Source: Apostichopus japonicus (lineage: Eukaryota; Echinodermata; Holothuroidea; Aspidochirotida; Stichopodidae). From it: a stretch of 64,000 nt of DNA. The notes beneath the pieces were generated by a model. That model was not told where the DNA came from, did not search any database, and was given only the letters and a program-made list of their open reading frames with translations. Both the position numbers and the translations under genes were made by a program. The DNA lies in NCBI RefSeq assembly GCF_037975245.1, contig NC_092563.1, positions 5,645,501 to 5,709,500 of the forward strand, written 5' to 3'. Positions 49,101 to 59,835 of the stretch are shown here, piece by piece (within the stretch, counting starts at the first letter, position 1; each line of letters begins with the position of its first letter).

Positions 49101-52001
49101 GTGTGTCAATTCTCTACACAGTGACCCGACCAATCAGGAAGAGAGGATGTCAAAACACTTACACTTCAGCACCGTTATGCTGCGATAAATTCGCCAACAA
49201 ATTATTTGGGTTGATAAGGAACGTCTGTATCGGAGAGAAAACTAACGGTCCGAGAGCAATGCCCAACGTTGAAATCGCGGACGCTGTCGCACTATGGGTA
49301 GGAAACCACTGAAAGAGAGTAAAAAAAATCAAAGAGTAGAGTATGAAATGCTTCCCGAAAGGTAATGAGTGCATGCGGTACCGTATTGAAAAAAAAATCA
49401 GCAATACATATATATATATACTCCGGATGTGTGACCTGATTAATTCACTTTGGCTTTGGCTTTGAGTACCATGTTTTCTGTATGCTGCCTTGTTGGACAA
49501 ATGTAACCGTAATATAGTAATTACCTACTTAGAGATCCGCGTTATTGTCGCTGCCGACTTTGCAAATCCGCAATTCCTCTCGCAATTTTGCAAGGTCGGG
49601 TAAGAGTGACTCCATATAGTTTTCCTTTTTTTTTCGGGGAAACCACAAGGAAGAAGAGAACAAATCATATCACTGAACAGGTCGTGGACATTCATCAATC
49701 TCGAACAATGAAACTGATTTTATTTAACATATTTTGAAGGGACATTCGCTATAACGGATTTCGAACCAGTGACCTACACAGAATTACAAGCCCTGAGTTT
49801 TACCATTGAAGATATGATGGAGCTCCTTATATATATTGCTCAGTTCTTTGCTGAAGAGGGCGGAGGGCGGGGGGCGGGGGGCTAGCTGATAGAATCGGTA
49901 CCTTAAATGCCGTGTTAGCAGGGATCACACAACAAGTCAATGTGATAAACAACAACACCCCCCTCCAAAGTCAAACATACAGCAACAAGAGGAGGGGTGG
50001 GAGGGGGAGAAAGGGGAGGGGGTGGGGGTTAAAAGCAGTCAATATTAACCTGGCATTCACATTATATGCAAAATACATAAGGTAGAAATATTCGTATGTT
50101 TGCTTTAACGGATGAATTGACTTAGATGACGGAGGGGGCCGAGGCGGTTGGCAGGAAGGTTGAAGCTATCTTAACCATTTGAGAAAACGGACCAGCGGCC
50201 CAAAATAGAGTAGGTCTTTAACATGTAGTCTATAGTGTTGTACTAAACATCATACAAAGGGCACCGTGTATTACATGACAAGGGGAGAAGGAGAGGGGAT
50301 TGAATCTATACTGACTATAACTCTAAATGTGACTGATCTTGGAGACCCGTTGTTCCTAAACTATTATAAGATAAACAAGACTGCCATGATTTCAGATTAC
50401 TTTATATGTCTGTTTCGAGCAAGTTGTTTAGTTCCTTTAGAGATAATAGTAATGAAACCGGGGGAAGGTGGGACGAGAGGGGGGGGGGATATGTTCCTAC
50501 CTTTAACGGACTAAATTTATAAAAAAAATATATAAACGAACCTGGGCTGCATTTAATCCGATGCAATTAAACGTTAATCCTATGGAACATCCGCCGACGA
50601 TTCCACATGTCAGCCCGACTAATAGGAAGTGTACATTTAAACAAAATGCCGTTACGAAATATCCTAGTCTGTTAGATATGTATAAGAAAAACGGAGGAAG
50701 GAAAAATAATTGAATATAATGTAAAAAGAAAGTTTAAATTAGAAACATACAAACCTATACTCTTAACATAACAATAACAATGATAATAACAATTATTAAT
50801 AATAATAATAACAACAATAATGTTATACATGTCAATTAAACAAAGTGTTTAATTCTAATTGGAAAGTGCATTCGGCAATCACAAATATATGGGAATCAAA
50901 CCTCGAACGCCATCGTTAATTTCGTTTCCATTATGAACGGAGAACTCCATGTCTGTAGGGGTTGTGTTAATTAAGCCTATTGAAATAGTAAGATCTTGCA
51001 TGACACTACATCAAGATATTTCTCAAAATCTATAGTTCAAGCAACATTAGTAAGTACCTTACGATAATCTCCGTATCTAAATCAGCAAATGTCTCCTTAA
51101 AAGCTCCGTAGTTACGTCATATAAATTTATGTGTATTTAATACTGAGAGTGAATTCCTGCTTATACTTACATCAAGTTAAAACATGCCAATGTGACCATA
51201 CACCTCAAGCTTAAATGTTTATCCAGAAATCCACCGAGTATCATGAAGGGTGTTTCGGCGGTTAAGGTTAAGATATAAACTGACTGGTATTTCTTTGAAA
51301 GAAAAGAAAACAGAAATATATATATATATATATATCATTACGATTTTCATTTATATATATATATATATATATATATGATATATATATATATATCATTATA
51401 TAAATATATTCATTTATATATATATATATATATATATTCATTTATATATATATATATATATATGATATATATATATCATTATATATATATATATATATAT
51501 AAAATGATATATATATATATCAATTATAAATATATTCATTTGCCTTTGTCGTTTACCTCCATTTCATTAACATAAAGTCTGTTCAAAGTATCTCTTTCGA
51601 GATCCGGCTTTCGGAATAACAAATGATTTTCGAGTTGGTTAGCATCATGTTTGTCACCAAAACAGAACTAGTATTGTTCGATACAGATCACAAACGCCTA
51701 CATTGGAATCACGACCTTCCTTACCGGTTTGTATATACCTACATTAATTTTCTTGCCGTAGGCAATCCTTCTATCATACAAATGTAGCAACTGAACCATG
51801 TTGCAATAAGCTTAGTAAGCAACTCGAAGTTGATCAGATATAGTACCGGTATTTATTTTTTTTTTTTTTACAGTTAAAATAATGACTGGATCCCATTCGT
51901 ATGTCGCACTTTTTGTTGGTATGCTCATGATGTGGGTGAAAGTTGAAATAGCAGTCTCAGTTCACTAATTAATTAACTAAAAAACAAATACCGAGGGACT
52001 G

Positions 52002-52042
<41 letters not shown>

Positions 52043-55000
52043 CATATATATATATATAATGTCACAATTAATGTAGGTATAGCCTATATACACACACACA
52101 ATCAATATCATTTTATTTCTCCTTGATTTTAAGCCAATAAAGATCACGGAATAGATCAGTCACATGATCATATCTACTTCTTCTTCTACCTGCATATATC
52201 ATTCTTACAGCAAAATTTTTATTTGAACAGATTGGAGTTGTTCATATAAATGTTGGTTGATACCAAAATAAAGTGAGTTACCATAATCAATATGCGAAAT
52301 AACCATAGATTGGACAATAGTGCTTAACTCAGACTTAGTATGATAGAACCGCATTTTAGAAATATTTCTTAGATTCTTAAAACACCTGGAGTTAAGTGAA
52401 TAGATTTGATGCCGAAAAGAAATGGTATCGTCAAAATGAACACAAAGGTTACGAACAATTTGGTCAAAACGTACACAATCTACAGTTCAAGGGCGCCGTT
52501 TTGTTTTGAAAATTGGTGGGGACGTGACTATCTAAGCGGAGCGCGACCATGGGTTCGCGCGGAGCATACCAGAATATTTTTTAACAGATGTACCCCCCAG
52601 ATTGCCGGAAATTGCATTTCCCAGACACAATTATGATCAAAAATGGGTCATTCATTTTAATATTTCACGGTTTGAAATGTTTCATGAAAATTAGTAACTA
52701 AAAAAATACAAGAATAAGAGTTACTGATGATGAATTTATCAAATACAAACATCATAATGAGCCGATATAAAACAAGAAATTAGTCCATCTTCACTTTCCT
52801 TCACCGCCCTTTGGGCAGTTGGGCGTGGGGTCCCATTAATATGTGCTGGGAGCTACACGCAAGTTGACGCAGCAACAACAACATTGGAATACACAAACAA
52901 GACTGAACAGGGAGTCCTGCTGCCCCCCTGGTTCGACCGCTGGGTTCTGCATTAGCTCCCAGACAAACAGATAACTACAAATAAACAAAGCAGATGAAAT
53001 AGAATATTGTGCTGGAGAAAGGCGAACAGGGTCAACAAGAGGTATGATGAGCAGCATCAGTCGTTGGAGTGCAAAATCAGCCAGTGGAAGGTGAGGATGT
53101 GGCAAGTGTGAACTTAGGAAAACCGGTACGAAAGTGAATAAATATCGTGTTTACGCGCTACTCTTATCTAAAAGTTTAGAGACCAGGTAGGGGTGGCTAT
53201 CCTACCACGCGGTATAGCAGGATATCATGGATAGTCGGACCTCCAAAATTCACTCAAAAGATGGTGGGGACATGGTATACCATGTCCCCACCTCTGAAAT
53301 TTTTGGTGGGGACGCGTCCCCGTGTCCCTGCGGGAAACGGCGCCCCTGCTACAGTGTAGAGAATAACACCCTTGATATGAATCAGTTTTAGTATAGGAGG
53401 GGACCAAATACAATTATTTGGGTCTTGCCAGGGTTGAGTTACAAATAATATTTGCGCATCCAACGTTGAATACAACCAAAGGAGGATTGCAGAGAGTCAA
53501 CCAGAACAAATCCTTGATAATGGTGCCTGAAGTGTTTATAAACCTGGTGATCATCAGCGAAACCATGAATATTGAAACATTTTCTAGAAACTTCAGCGTA
53601 AAAGTGAACGAATATATATAAATGTTAAATAAGACTGGACCCAAAACAGATCCCTGTGGCACACCAAACTTAATTGTAATCTGATCAGAAGAGCAGCCCC
53701 CTATTCTAACTTTTTGAGATCTGCCCACAATAAAACTATTAAACCAGTTAAGGATAATACCATGTAACCTCAATTTTCATTAGATAATACGGACAATAAG
53801 ACATTATGGTCATTGGTGTCAAAAGCCGAGCTTAAGTCAAGGAGTACCAGCACAGTGGTATATATCCACTGTCACTGGCAACTAATATGTCATTAGTCAC
53901 CCTCAAAAGGAGGGTTTCGGAATTATGGTATTTTTGGTAAGCAGATTGCCTGGAAATATTGAGGCTATTATAATGCATGTGAGTATTCAATCGTTTAAGG
54001 ACAACTCTTTCAATCAATTTACCAAAAAAAGATAGATTGGAGATCGGTCTATCATTTTTTTTTTTAATTGTTATGATCTAAGCCATTCCCTTTGATGGCA
54101 GGAAAAATGTCAGCAAGTTTAAGACCATTCATACTGCCAGTGATGAGAGACAAATTAACAAGATGACATATGCAAGGAAGAAGAAGAAGATCAATATTAC
54201 TTTGTAGAAGATCTCTCGGAAGTATGTCACTAGGGGAGCATTTAATTCCAGTATCATTAATTATCTCCCTTAACTCATCAACATGCAGTGGTAGGTTCAA
54301 ACTGAGATAAGACAACTCCACGATAAGCAGTAGCAAGCTGCTCAGCATCTCTATCAATGTCCTGAAAATTAGAAATCATTTGTGCTATTTTGTCATTAAT
54401 AAAGTACGTATTAAAGTCATTAGTAAGAGAGTGTAAAGAAACAGTATAAGTGGAAGGATTTTAGTTTGATTTTTATCAAGGAATTTTATGCACAAATTTG
54501 TAAAGGGCTTTGGAATTCCCCTCACAATTTTGGAAGTTGATTCTAAAGAAATCACTTCATCTTTGATCGAGCCATTGTCGTAGTGTTCTTTCTAACTTGA
54601 AGATAGACGTCTTTGTCAACAGGTAGACCAGAGTTATGCCATTTCCTTTCTGCTTTCCTGCGAAGACGCCGCTGATTTACATAATCAGTGTCAAACCAAG
54701 GTGCCGTGTTAACAACTTGTATTCTTTTGGTCACTAGTGGGGCATTTTTATCTATTATCAAAGCGATTGCAGAATTATATATGTCAACTGCATCTTTGAA
54801 ATCCGTTGTCAATGCTTCGTAGTTGGAAAATTCACGGTTTATATCACAGGAAAGGGCTTTTGTATCAACAGACTTCACGTTTCTAAAGGATATATCTTTA
54901 TACTGATGCTGATCGCAAGTGAGTAAAACACCAAACTTAATAGGAAAATGGTCGCTCAACGTAATATTATCCAGAACGTCTACGGTTTCAACAAGATGCT

Positions 55001-57869
55001 CACTGGCAACCACAACATCCAATATATGACCAAGATTGTGTGTAGGTGAATTCACGTACTATATGAGCCCAAATGAGTTCAGAATATCAGTTAATTGAGA
55101 AGTAGATTTGGCAGTACTTAGAGATGTCAATATGAATATTTATATCACCACATAAAATAATATATATATATATAAATAATATATATAAATAATATATAAA
55201 TCATAATATATTTAAATATAAATGTATATAAATATATATATAAAAACATATATATTTATATATATATTTATATAATAAAAAATATATATATATATATATA
55301 TATATGTTGAGACTAGTGGACCACTAGTAGTTGTAACTCAGAGTTTCACGCGTGTGTGGGTGTAAATATATATAATATATATATATATAAATGTGTATAT
55401 ATTTATCTAGATATATCGGTTTCGAACAAACCTAGCCCTTCATCAGTGCATGACCAATCGAATGTCACGTTGCACTAACCAAAAAGAAAACACCAGACCC
55501 ATCAAAATATGCTTGCAGAGATTATACCAGCATATTTTGAATTGTCTGGTGTTTCTGTGAAATAGGTCAGTTAAAGTTACGCTAAAGGTTTCAACACCTC
55601 GTTTTAAAGTTACATGTATTAACATGGTCAAGTTTATGAACTATGTGCTTCAAAGCATGCTTTTTGTGTTTGTTGGGAACATTTATAGCAAATAAACCAA
55701 ACTTAATCGCTGAAACTCAACACCCCTCTTGTATTTGTATTATTTCCTACCACGAATCTGTGCATGTGATGTTGAAGAAGTTTTATGTTGACACATTTTT
55801 CAATCACATTTGCAGCATAAATGTTCAGCCTAAATTTTCAATTTAGGAGTGTTAGCTCAGCGGTTAACGCCGATGCCTTTCAATCATAAGGTCCCCGGTT
55901 CGAGTCACTCCCAGATTAATGTATATGTCGTCCAGTTACAGAGTTGTTGACAATTAACAATTCATAATCATGGACGTTAAATATGAATGTAAGAGACTGA
56001 CTTCGGTCAGCTTGCAGCTTTGATAAGCCAATGAGGCTTCTTCGCGAGTTCCTGCTTGCAGGAGGATCTTAAATACACAATCATGAGACTTAAGTTTATA
56101 ACTTCTAACGACATAGTAAGTACTATAAATATGACAGTTATATGGGGTTTATTGTTTTAATTTTATTGATCAAAATGTTCTATGTATTAGAAATTATCAG
56201 TTATTCGTATTTATCATTAATTTGTCTAGCGTAAAAAGAGAGTAGCTGCTTTAATTAATAATAAGACACACTGTTATATTGATACTGTGATAACTTTTTG
56301 GCAATTATGGTAAATTGTATGTTGTTTGGTGTTATAGTTGCAGGTATGAATAAGTCTATTCACAAAGATCAAATTTAGATGATTAATTGTATATAGAAGG
56401 CGTATTTTATATGGGTATCATAATTAGTTACCTTTTTGCTGTTTGGATGTGTTGCAAACTGCTCTATTCCCCAATTAAAGCTTTTTTTTTCTTTTTCTTT
56501 TTTTACGTAAACACAATTTTCCGTTTCAGTAACAACATACTGTGTGGAAATACCTTGCTATAGATTGTAATCATTATCAAAATACAGCAAATGTATTACG
56601 CAACACACCTAAGTCCCGTTGCGCTGAGAAAAGGGTATGTGTGTGTGTGGGGGGGGGGGGGGGGTGACAGAGTAACAGCCCGAGAAAGAAAAATGATAAC
56701 ATTTAGAAAAAATGAGTAGGCCTAATGTTTAAAAGCAAAGCCATATATTCAGCTTCTTTCTTTGGAGGGGGGGGGGGAGGGGCAGACTATATTCCACAGA
56801 AAGTGGGTGTAGAAGACATGGAAGCTTGCTGACCATATGGACTTTGTGGCAACAGCAGGAGGAGAAAGTCAAACTAGCCTACTAGAGCACAGGCGGCGAG
56901 CTGTATAGGACCTTAGGACATGACTTTGTAAGTAGGAGGGGATAATGAGGGGAAGGGGAGGGTGAGGGGGAACCAGGCCATGGATGTAATTGACAATTAG
57001 GAGAAGAACTCTGAAATTGATGCACTGATTTTAAAGGAATCCAGTGAATATTGCAAATGATAGGAGTAACGTTAGTTACCTAGATTTTGTCTGTGGAATT
57101 AACCTAGCTTGCGCCGTAGTTTCATATAGGCGACGAGAAGTTTTGGGAGGCCACATTACAAGTTGTTGGTGCTGCATGGAGATTAATCTCCTTGATTGTA
57201 ACATTTTTAGGGGAGAGGGGGTGGGGGGTTGTGGGTCAGTTTTTTTTACCTCCAGACAAGTTCATCGAACAATTCTTAACAATGGTCATGCATTAATGTA
57301 AACAATGTAACACCGTCGATCACTGTTAAGACAGCAAGATGTCGCTCTCATCAATAGTACATGGAAATGAAACTTTGCTAGTTACGCTAATAATATTCCA
57401 TCATTAAGGGACAATATCAAAGATCAAAACACTAAAGACGACGATATATATATCGCAAAACGCCATTCAAAATGCAAGGTTGTAACCAAATAGTTCTCAT
57501 ACAGTGGGTTGTCTCTAAGGGGTACCCTGGGCTATAAAGACCTTAATAGTGCAGAAAACGGTTCTACGCTAACACTGTATATATACTGTATATATACTGT
57601 ATACATTATTTAGCGTACCATATACGTGAGGTCACTTGGTCTGCCATGGGCTCGGATGTACGAGACTGTGTAAGGTGCCATGTTGCCTGTTTTGAAGGAG
57701 AAAGATATGCCCGTCAAACTTGGCTCATTCTTTTCATTTACTATAGTATACAACAAGAACTAGCCTATCCAAAATTACAAGAATATATTACGTATATATT
57801 ACATATATATATATATATTTGCGATGTATGCCATGGCGTAGCACTGTGTTAAATAGTCATACATACTTG

Positions 57870-57917
<48 letters not shown>

Positions 57918-58176
57918 CCTATATATATATATGTATCTATATGTATCTATCTATATATATTAAAATATCTATATATCTATATGTATCTATATTGATATAT
58001 ATATATCTATATTTATATATCTCTATATATATATATATCTATATGTATATCTATATATATATATCTATCTATTTATATGTCTAGATATATCTATATATAT
58101 ATCTACAAATATATCTACATATATCTACATATATCTATATATATAAATATATATCTATATATATATATATATGTAT

Positions 58177-58226
<50 letters not shown>

Positions 58227-58666
58227 ATATATATAGATATATATATATATATATATAAATACATACATACATAAAAAAGCAAACAGTCATCGCATAAATA
58301 TCGAACATACACAGAATTTTCAGGTGCATCATTGCACACTGTAGACCTATTCAGAAAACAACAAAACATTTTTCTTTATTTAATATCCCAACTATTCTGA
58401 AGTTAAACATAAGGTTATATACATCAGTAGTTGTTATTATAAATTAATGAGTGTCACAATGTGAATTTTAATTACCCGCACAGTAAAACTGATATACCTC
58501 ATCATCGATGATCAAGTTAACAACGCGAGGTAGGTAGGAAAGGAATAACAAACCACTTTTTGGAGTGACGTTTATGATACTCACCGAAGCTTTGATAGCT
58601 TCCAACCGCAAGTGTTGCAAGCATTCCGCCAATTAATGCTGCAACAGCCTTAAACAAAGACTTCAT
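39773..58666 (-). CDS. MFS transporter, OFA/monocarboxylate-porter type (10 exons found)
   Basis: Exons on the minus strand in transcript order: 58666-58585, 51283-51171, 50668-50542, 49308-49163, 46803-46686, 43804-43601, 41820-41698, 40723-40596, 39927-39773. The last eight join in phase. Together they give the 12-TM plan: TM1 ([17 protein letters not shown]), TM2 (MILGGFLDK), TM3-4 ([20 protein letters not shown]), TM5 with [21 protein letters not shown] then YFGQEE and RVPSS before TM6, a polar central loop, TM7-8 with [19 protein letters not shown]9-12. 'WFP...' after TM4, the INPdN/YF/RVP linker and 'GR...G...DR' in TM8 are features of OFA/pyruvate- and monocarboxylate-type MFS carriers. 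The substrate is not inferable. Missing: an exon for the TM1-TM2 loop (expected within 51284-58584) and possibly a last exon. One exon counted separately below makes nine listed blocks plus this unfound one. Confidence 0.87.
39960..40125. repeat. (TA)n microsatellite
   Basis: TA runs with tatg/tgta interruptions immediately before the SINE copy at 40130. Confidence 0.8.
40130..40355 (+). mobile_element. tRNA-derived SINE (copy with deletion)
   Basis: Same body as 55846-56079 (gtcgtccagttacagagttg, gactgacttcggtcagctt, cctgcttgcaggaggatct). The tRNA part has lost about 20 bases between the A and B boxes; the B box is agttcgagtcact. Confidence 0.8.
40596..40723 (-). CDS. MFS transporter exon: TM9-TM10
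   Basis: [20 protein letters not shown] then [20 protein letters not shown], ending TW and two bases of Arg before gtgagt. Two hydrophobic stretches; phase joins the next exon. Confidence 0.86.
41038..41399. mobile_element. hAT-type MITE
   Basis: Ends cagggacgtagcc and ggctacgtccctg. Flanks accatact (41030-41037) and actatact (41400-41407) are an 8 bp duplication with one mismatch. 362 bp, no transposase. It lies in the intron between two transporter exons. Confidence 0.83.
41698..41820 (-). CDS. MFS transporter exon: TM8
   Basis: 41 codons: [20 protein letters not shown] then [20 protein letters not shown] and K before gtaaac. 'G...S.SGA.GR...G.L.DR' is the TM8 signature; continues NFK of the previous exon. 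Confidence 0.91.
42130..42415. mobile_element. Foldback/palindromic element
   Basis: Arms gaggatatgttgtaatcc and ggattacaacatatcctc are exact inverts around a 27 bp loop. Pairing continues outward through tagcatgtgttatga / atagcacatgcta and ctggattgtgctga / agcacgatccag. Confidence 0.7.
43030..43195. repeat. Dispersed repeat (copy A)
   Basis: Shares tgaatattaatatgacaatt, gggcagtaagcttgaaagg and acacacattgagact, in order, with 48655-48835. Confidence 0.7.
43601..43804 (-). CDS. MFS transporter exon: central loop and TM7
   Basis: 68 codons: acidic Ser-rich cytosolic loop ([20 protein letters not shown]) and then [20 protein letters not shown] with PLFMMMNFK before gtaaag. Phase 0 both ends. 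A short unique loop between TM6 and TM7 is normal for MFS. Confidence 0.88.
43873..46397. mobile_element. 2.5 kb repeat element with inverted ends and internal tandem units
   Basis: Ends ggttccttgct (43873-43883) and agcaaggaacc (46387-46397) are inverted. Inside are two diverged units of about 300 bp (about 43980-44440), then five units of about 250-400 bp each starting near ctttgacctcgtataactt (44432, 44830, 45231, 45530, 45784), and a (CA)n run near the right end. No open frame of note; family not recognised. Confidence 0.65.
46398..46500. repeat. A-rich low-complexity tract
   Basis: Runs of aaaataaaa type directly after the right end of the 2.5 kb element. Confidence 0.6.
46686..46803 (-). 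CDS. MFS transporter exon: TM6
   Basis: Completes Val and reads [20 protein letters not shown] to SMLYDHQKE before gtatgg. 'YF...EVI.RVP..' precedes TM6 in this family. 39 full codons, phase 0 out. Confidence 0.9.
47679..47696. promoter_or_regulatory. TATA-like run beside a CRE palindrome
   Basis: tatatata (47679-47686) is followed three bases later by tgacgtca (47689-47696). On the minus strand the CRE precedes the TATA. No transcript start or open frame supports it; chance is possible. Confidence 0.2.
48655..48835. repeat. Dispersed repeat (copy B)
   Basis: Same orientation partner of 43030-43195: attattcagatcaaaatg, tgaatattgatatgaaaatt, gggcagtaagctggaaagg. Confidence 0.7.
49163..49308 (-). 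CDS. MFS transporter exon: TM5
   Basis: [36 protein letters not shown] and NLSQHNGAE, then two bases of Val before gtaagt. 'WFP....A.....G.G.G...F.P......NP.N' is characteristic of OFA-type carriers. Confidence 0.9.
49428..49660. repeat. Dispersed repeat (copy 2 of the window-start repeat)
   Basis: Contains gtgtgacctgattaattc directly joined to ggctttgagtaccatg, ctttgcaaatccgcaatt and a gaaaccacaagga end. These blocks are separated by about 1 kb in the copy at 1-1255. Confidence 0.65.
50542..50668 (-). CDS. MFS transporter exon: TM3-TM4
   Basis: Using acceptor aacag, the exon completes Ile and reads [20 protein letters not shown], then [20 protein letters not shown] and Q before gttcgt. Glycine-rich TM4 is typical; phase joins both neighbours. 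Confidence 0.87.
51171..51283 (-). CDS. MFS transporter exon: TM2
   Basis: Reads [20 protein letters not shown] then [17 protein letters not shown], ending with two bases before gtaagt. 'GG.LD....R' is the TM2-TM3 loop motif of MFS. Two acceptors are possible (51283 or 51279) because the upstream exon is unknown. Confidence 0.83.
51310..51530. repeat. (TA)n microsatellite cluster
   Basis: Several TA runs separated by cattacgattttcatt and cattta units; adjoins the dispersed repeat at 51538. Confidence 0.8.
51538..51733 (+). mobile_element. Dispersed tRNA-associated repeat (truncated copy)
   Basis: Matches 59850-60072: catttgcctttgtc, gttcaaagtatctctttcg, gaactagtattgttcgatac, gaccttccttaccggttt. 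The copy stops just before the tRNA-like part. Confidence 0.75.
52003..52060. repeat. (TA)n microsatellite
   Basis: TA run at the 3' border of the LINE fragment, possibly part of its tail. Confidence 0.7.
52110..55158 (-). mobile_element. Degraded non-LTR retrotransposon (Jockey/CR1-like), split by a hAT-like element
   Basis: Minus-strand order. Endonuclease end: GDINIH near 55155, [20 protein letters not shown], then APWFDTDYV with [12 protein letters not shown] near 54660. Reverse transcriptase: [12 protein letters not shown] near 54110, [10 protein letters not shown] near 54010, [13 protein letters not shown] near 53830, [15 protein letters not shown] near 53660. C-terminal part at 52487-52200: [38 protein letters not shown]. 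Several frameshifts and stops make it non-functional; the 5' part is missing. The insert at 52488-53348 separates the RT core from its C-terminus. Confidence 0.88.
52488..53348. mobile_element. hAT-like element inside the LINE
   Basis: Ends caagggcgccgtttt and aaacggcgcccctg. Flanks ctacagtt (52480-52487) and ctacagtg (53349-53356) are an 8 bp duplication with one mismatch. It carries the module ctaagcggagcgcgaccat shared with the 61.8 kb element. No transposase seen. Confidence 0.83.
55165..55420. repeat. AT-rich microsatellite cluster
   Basis: Long runs of tatata with aaat interruptions, flanking the 5' truncation of the LINE. Confidence 0.75.
55846..56079 (+). mobile_element. tRNA-derived SINE (full-length-looking copy)
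   Basis: The tRNA-like head at 55846-55914 (ggagtgttagctcagcgg ... ggttcgagtcactccc) has matching 5' ggagtg and 3' cactcc acceptor arms and clear A and B boxes. The body is shared with the copy at 40130. A dispersed family with pol III signals is inferred from the two copies. Confidence 0.85.
56400..57840. other. Intronic sequence without recognised genes
   Basis: Contains poly-G tracts near 56650 and 56765 and small TA/ACTGTA runs near 57575. The missing TM1-TM2 exon of the transporter could be in this interval but was not recognised. Confidence 0.4.
57865..58262. repeat. TA/TATC microsatellite block
   Basis: About 400 bases of (ta)n mixed with tatctatatg units; long Tyr/Ile frames on both strands are artefacts. 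Confidence 0.85.
58585..58666 (-). CDS. MFS transporter exon 1 (start codon, TM1)
   Basis: ATG at 58666-58664, then [20 protein letters not shown] and VGSYQSF plus one base before gtgagt. 'GSYQSFG' matches the Gly/Ser/Tyr/Phe end of TM1 in this family. The 5' flank holds a run of about 10 bp units. Confidence 0.82.
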
Positions 58667-58745
58667 GTTGTCAATTCACAACAGTGCTATCACAGTGCTA
58701 TAACAGTGCTACAACAGTGCTATAACAGCGATCGCTGTAACGTTA
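58667..58745 (-). repeat. 10 bp minisatellite in the transporter 5' flank
   Basis: Units of the type acagtgctat recur about six times and end at the palindrome agcgatcgct. They lie within 80 bases of the start codon, so probably in the 5' UTR or core promoter. Confidence 0.6.
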
Positions 58746-59639
58746 AAAAATCGTAGAATGAACAGACGTGCGTCTGTGACTGGAACTGGAACTGAAGCTA
58801 TGAATGAATGTATAGTGAATGACTGCCCTCCACTGTAAGATAAGTGCGATGTGTTGATTATCTCGTGATGTCAATGCGCCCTGTTATTATCAGTATATCT
58901 GTTTCCTGCCTGGATGTTGTAGTAAACTTCTTAATTGGTGTAAATTTTAATAATTTAAGGTGACTTGAGAGACGATTTTCCTCTTTCTAAATTTTGTTGT
59001 TGAAATAGGAAGGAAAAAAAAATTAACAATATAAGAAATTCCACAGTTCGCTTTTTTAATAATCGTTTATTCGTACTTCTTCGGATGAACAATGAGACAA
59101 GCATCTGATAATAGACATATCTTAAACAAAATATTTCCCTGTGATTTAATTTAATCTCGGCTTCTTTGTATTCTGAAAATTTAGTAAAGAAACAAACAGT
59201 TGCACATTCTCATTGTAAGAATTGTATTTTGGGGAAAATTTTACCGGTACTAGAAAGAGCAATGTACTGTAATGGCCTTGACGATCGCCTCAACCAAATC
59301 AAATTATCATAATATTTGTTTTTATTATCATGTTTACATGTTGCAGTTTCAACAAACGATTAATGCTAGCTTATATTACTGTGCGTGGGTCTGCAGGATG
59401 CTAATTAAATCAGGTAATGTCAATATGGTGTAAGGTTAAAAAGTGCATTCTGTTCTACTACCTGAGACAAGCTCATGACAAGAGTTACTTTCCGGAGTGA
59501 ACATTTGAATAAAAACGAAACGAAAACTGATGTCATGAGTAACATCAACAGACGTGAACAGTTGTGGAGAGACGGACGGACAGACGGACGGACACAGACA
59601 GACAAACTCAGTCAATCGTATGTAGACACACCAGCTTTG

Positions 59640-59673
59640 CTGTATATATATATACTTATATATATTATATACT

Positions 59674-59709
<36 letters not shown>

Positions 59710-59759
59710 ATCTATATATATATATATATATTATATATCTATATATATATATATATATC

Positions 59760-59791
<32 letters not shown>

Positions 59792-59822
59792 ATATCTATA
59801 TATATATATATATATATATTAT
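59640..59822. repeat. (TA)n microsatellite
   Basis: TA runs with c/tt interruptions, directly before the dispersed repeat at 59836. Confidence 0.85.
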
Positions 59823-59835
59823 ACTCATTACGATT

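Noticed and set aside
50884-50990. Candidate transporter exon ([15 protein letters not shown])
   Set aside because: The exons at 51171 and 50668 join in phase without it, and the peptide is not membrane-like.
51058-51112. MFS-like phrase [16 protein letters not shown] on the minus strand
   Set aside because: No acceptor at its start, and it would break the in-phase join of the exons on either side.
58077-58369. Tyr/Ile frames
   Set aside because: Translations of the TA/TATC microsatellite.
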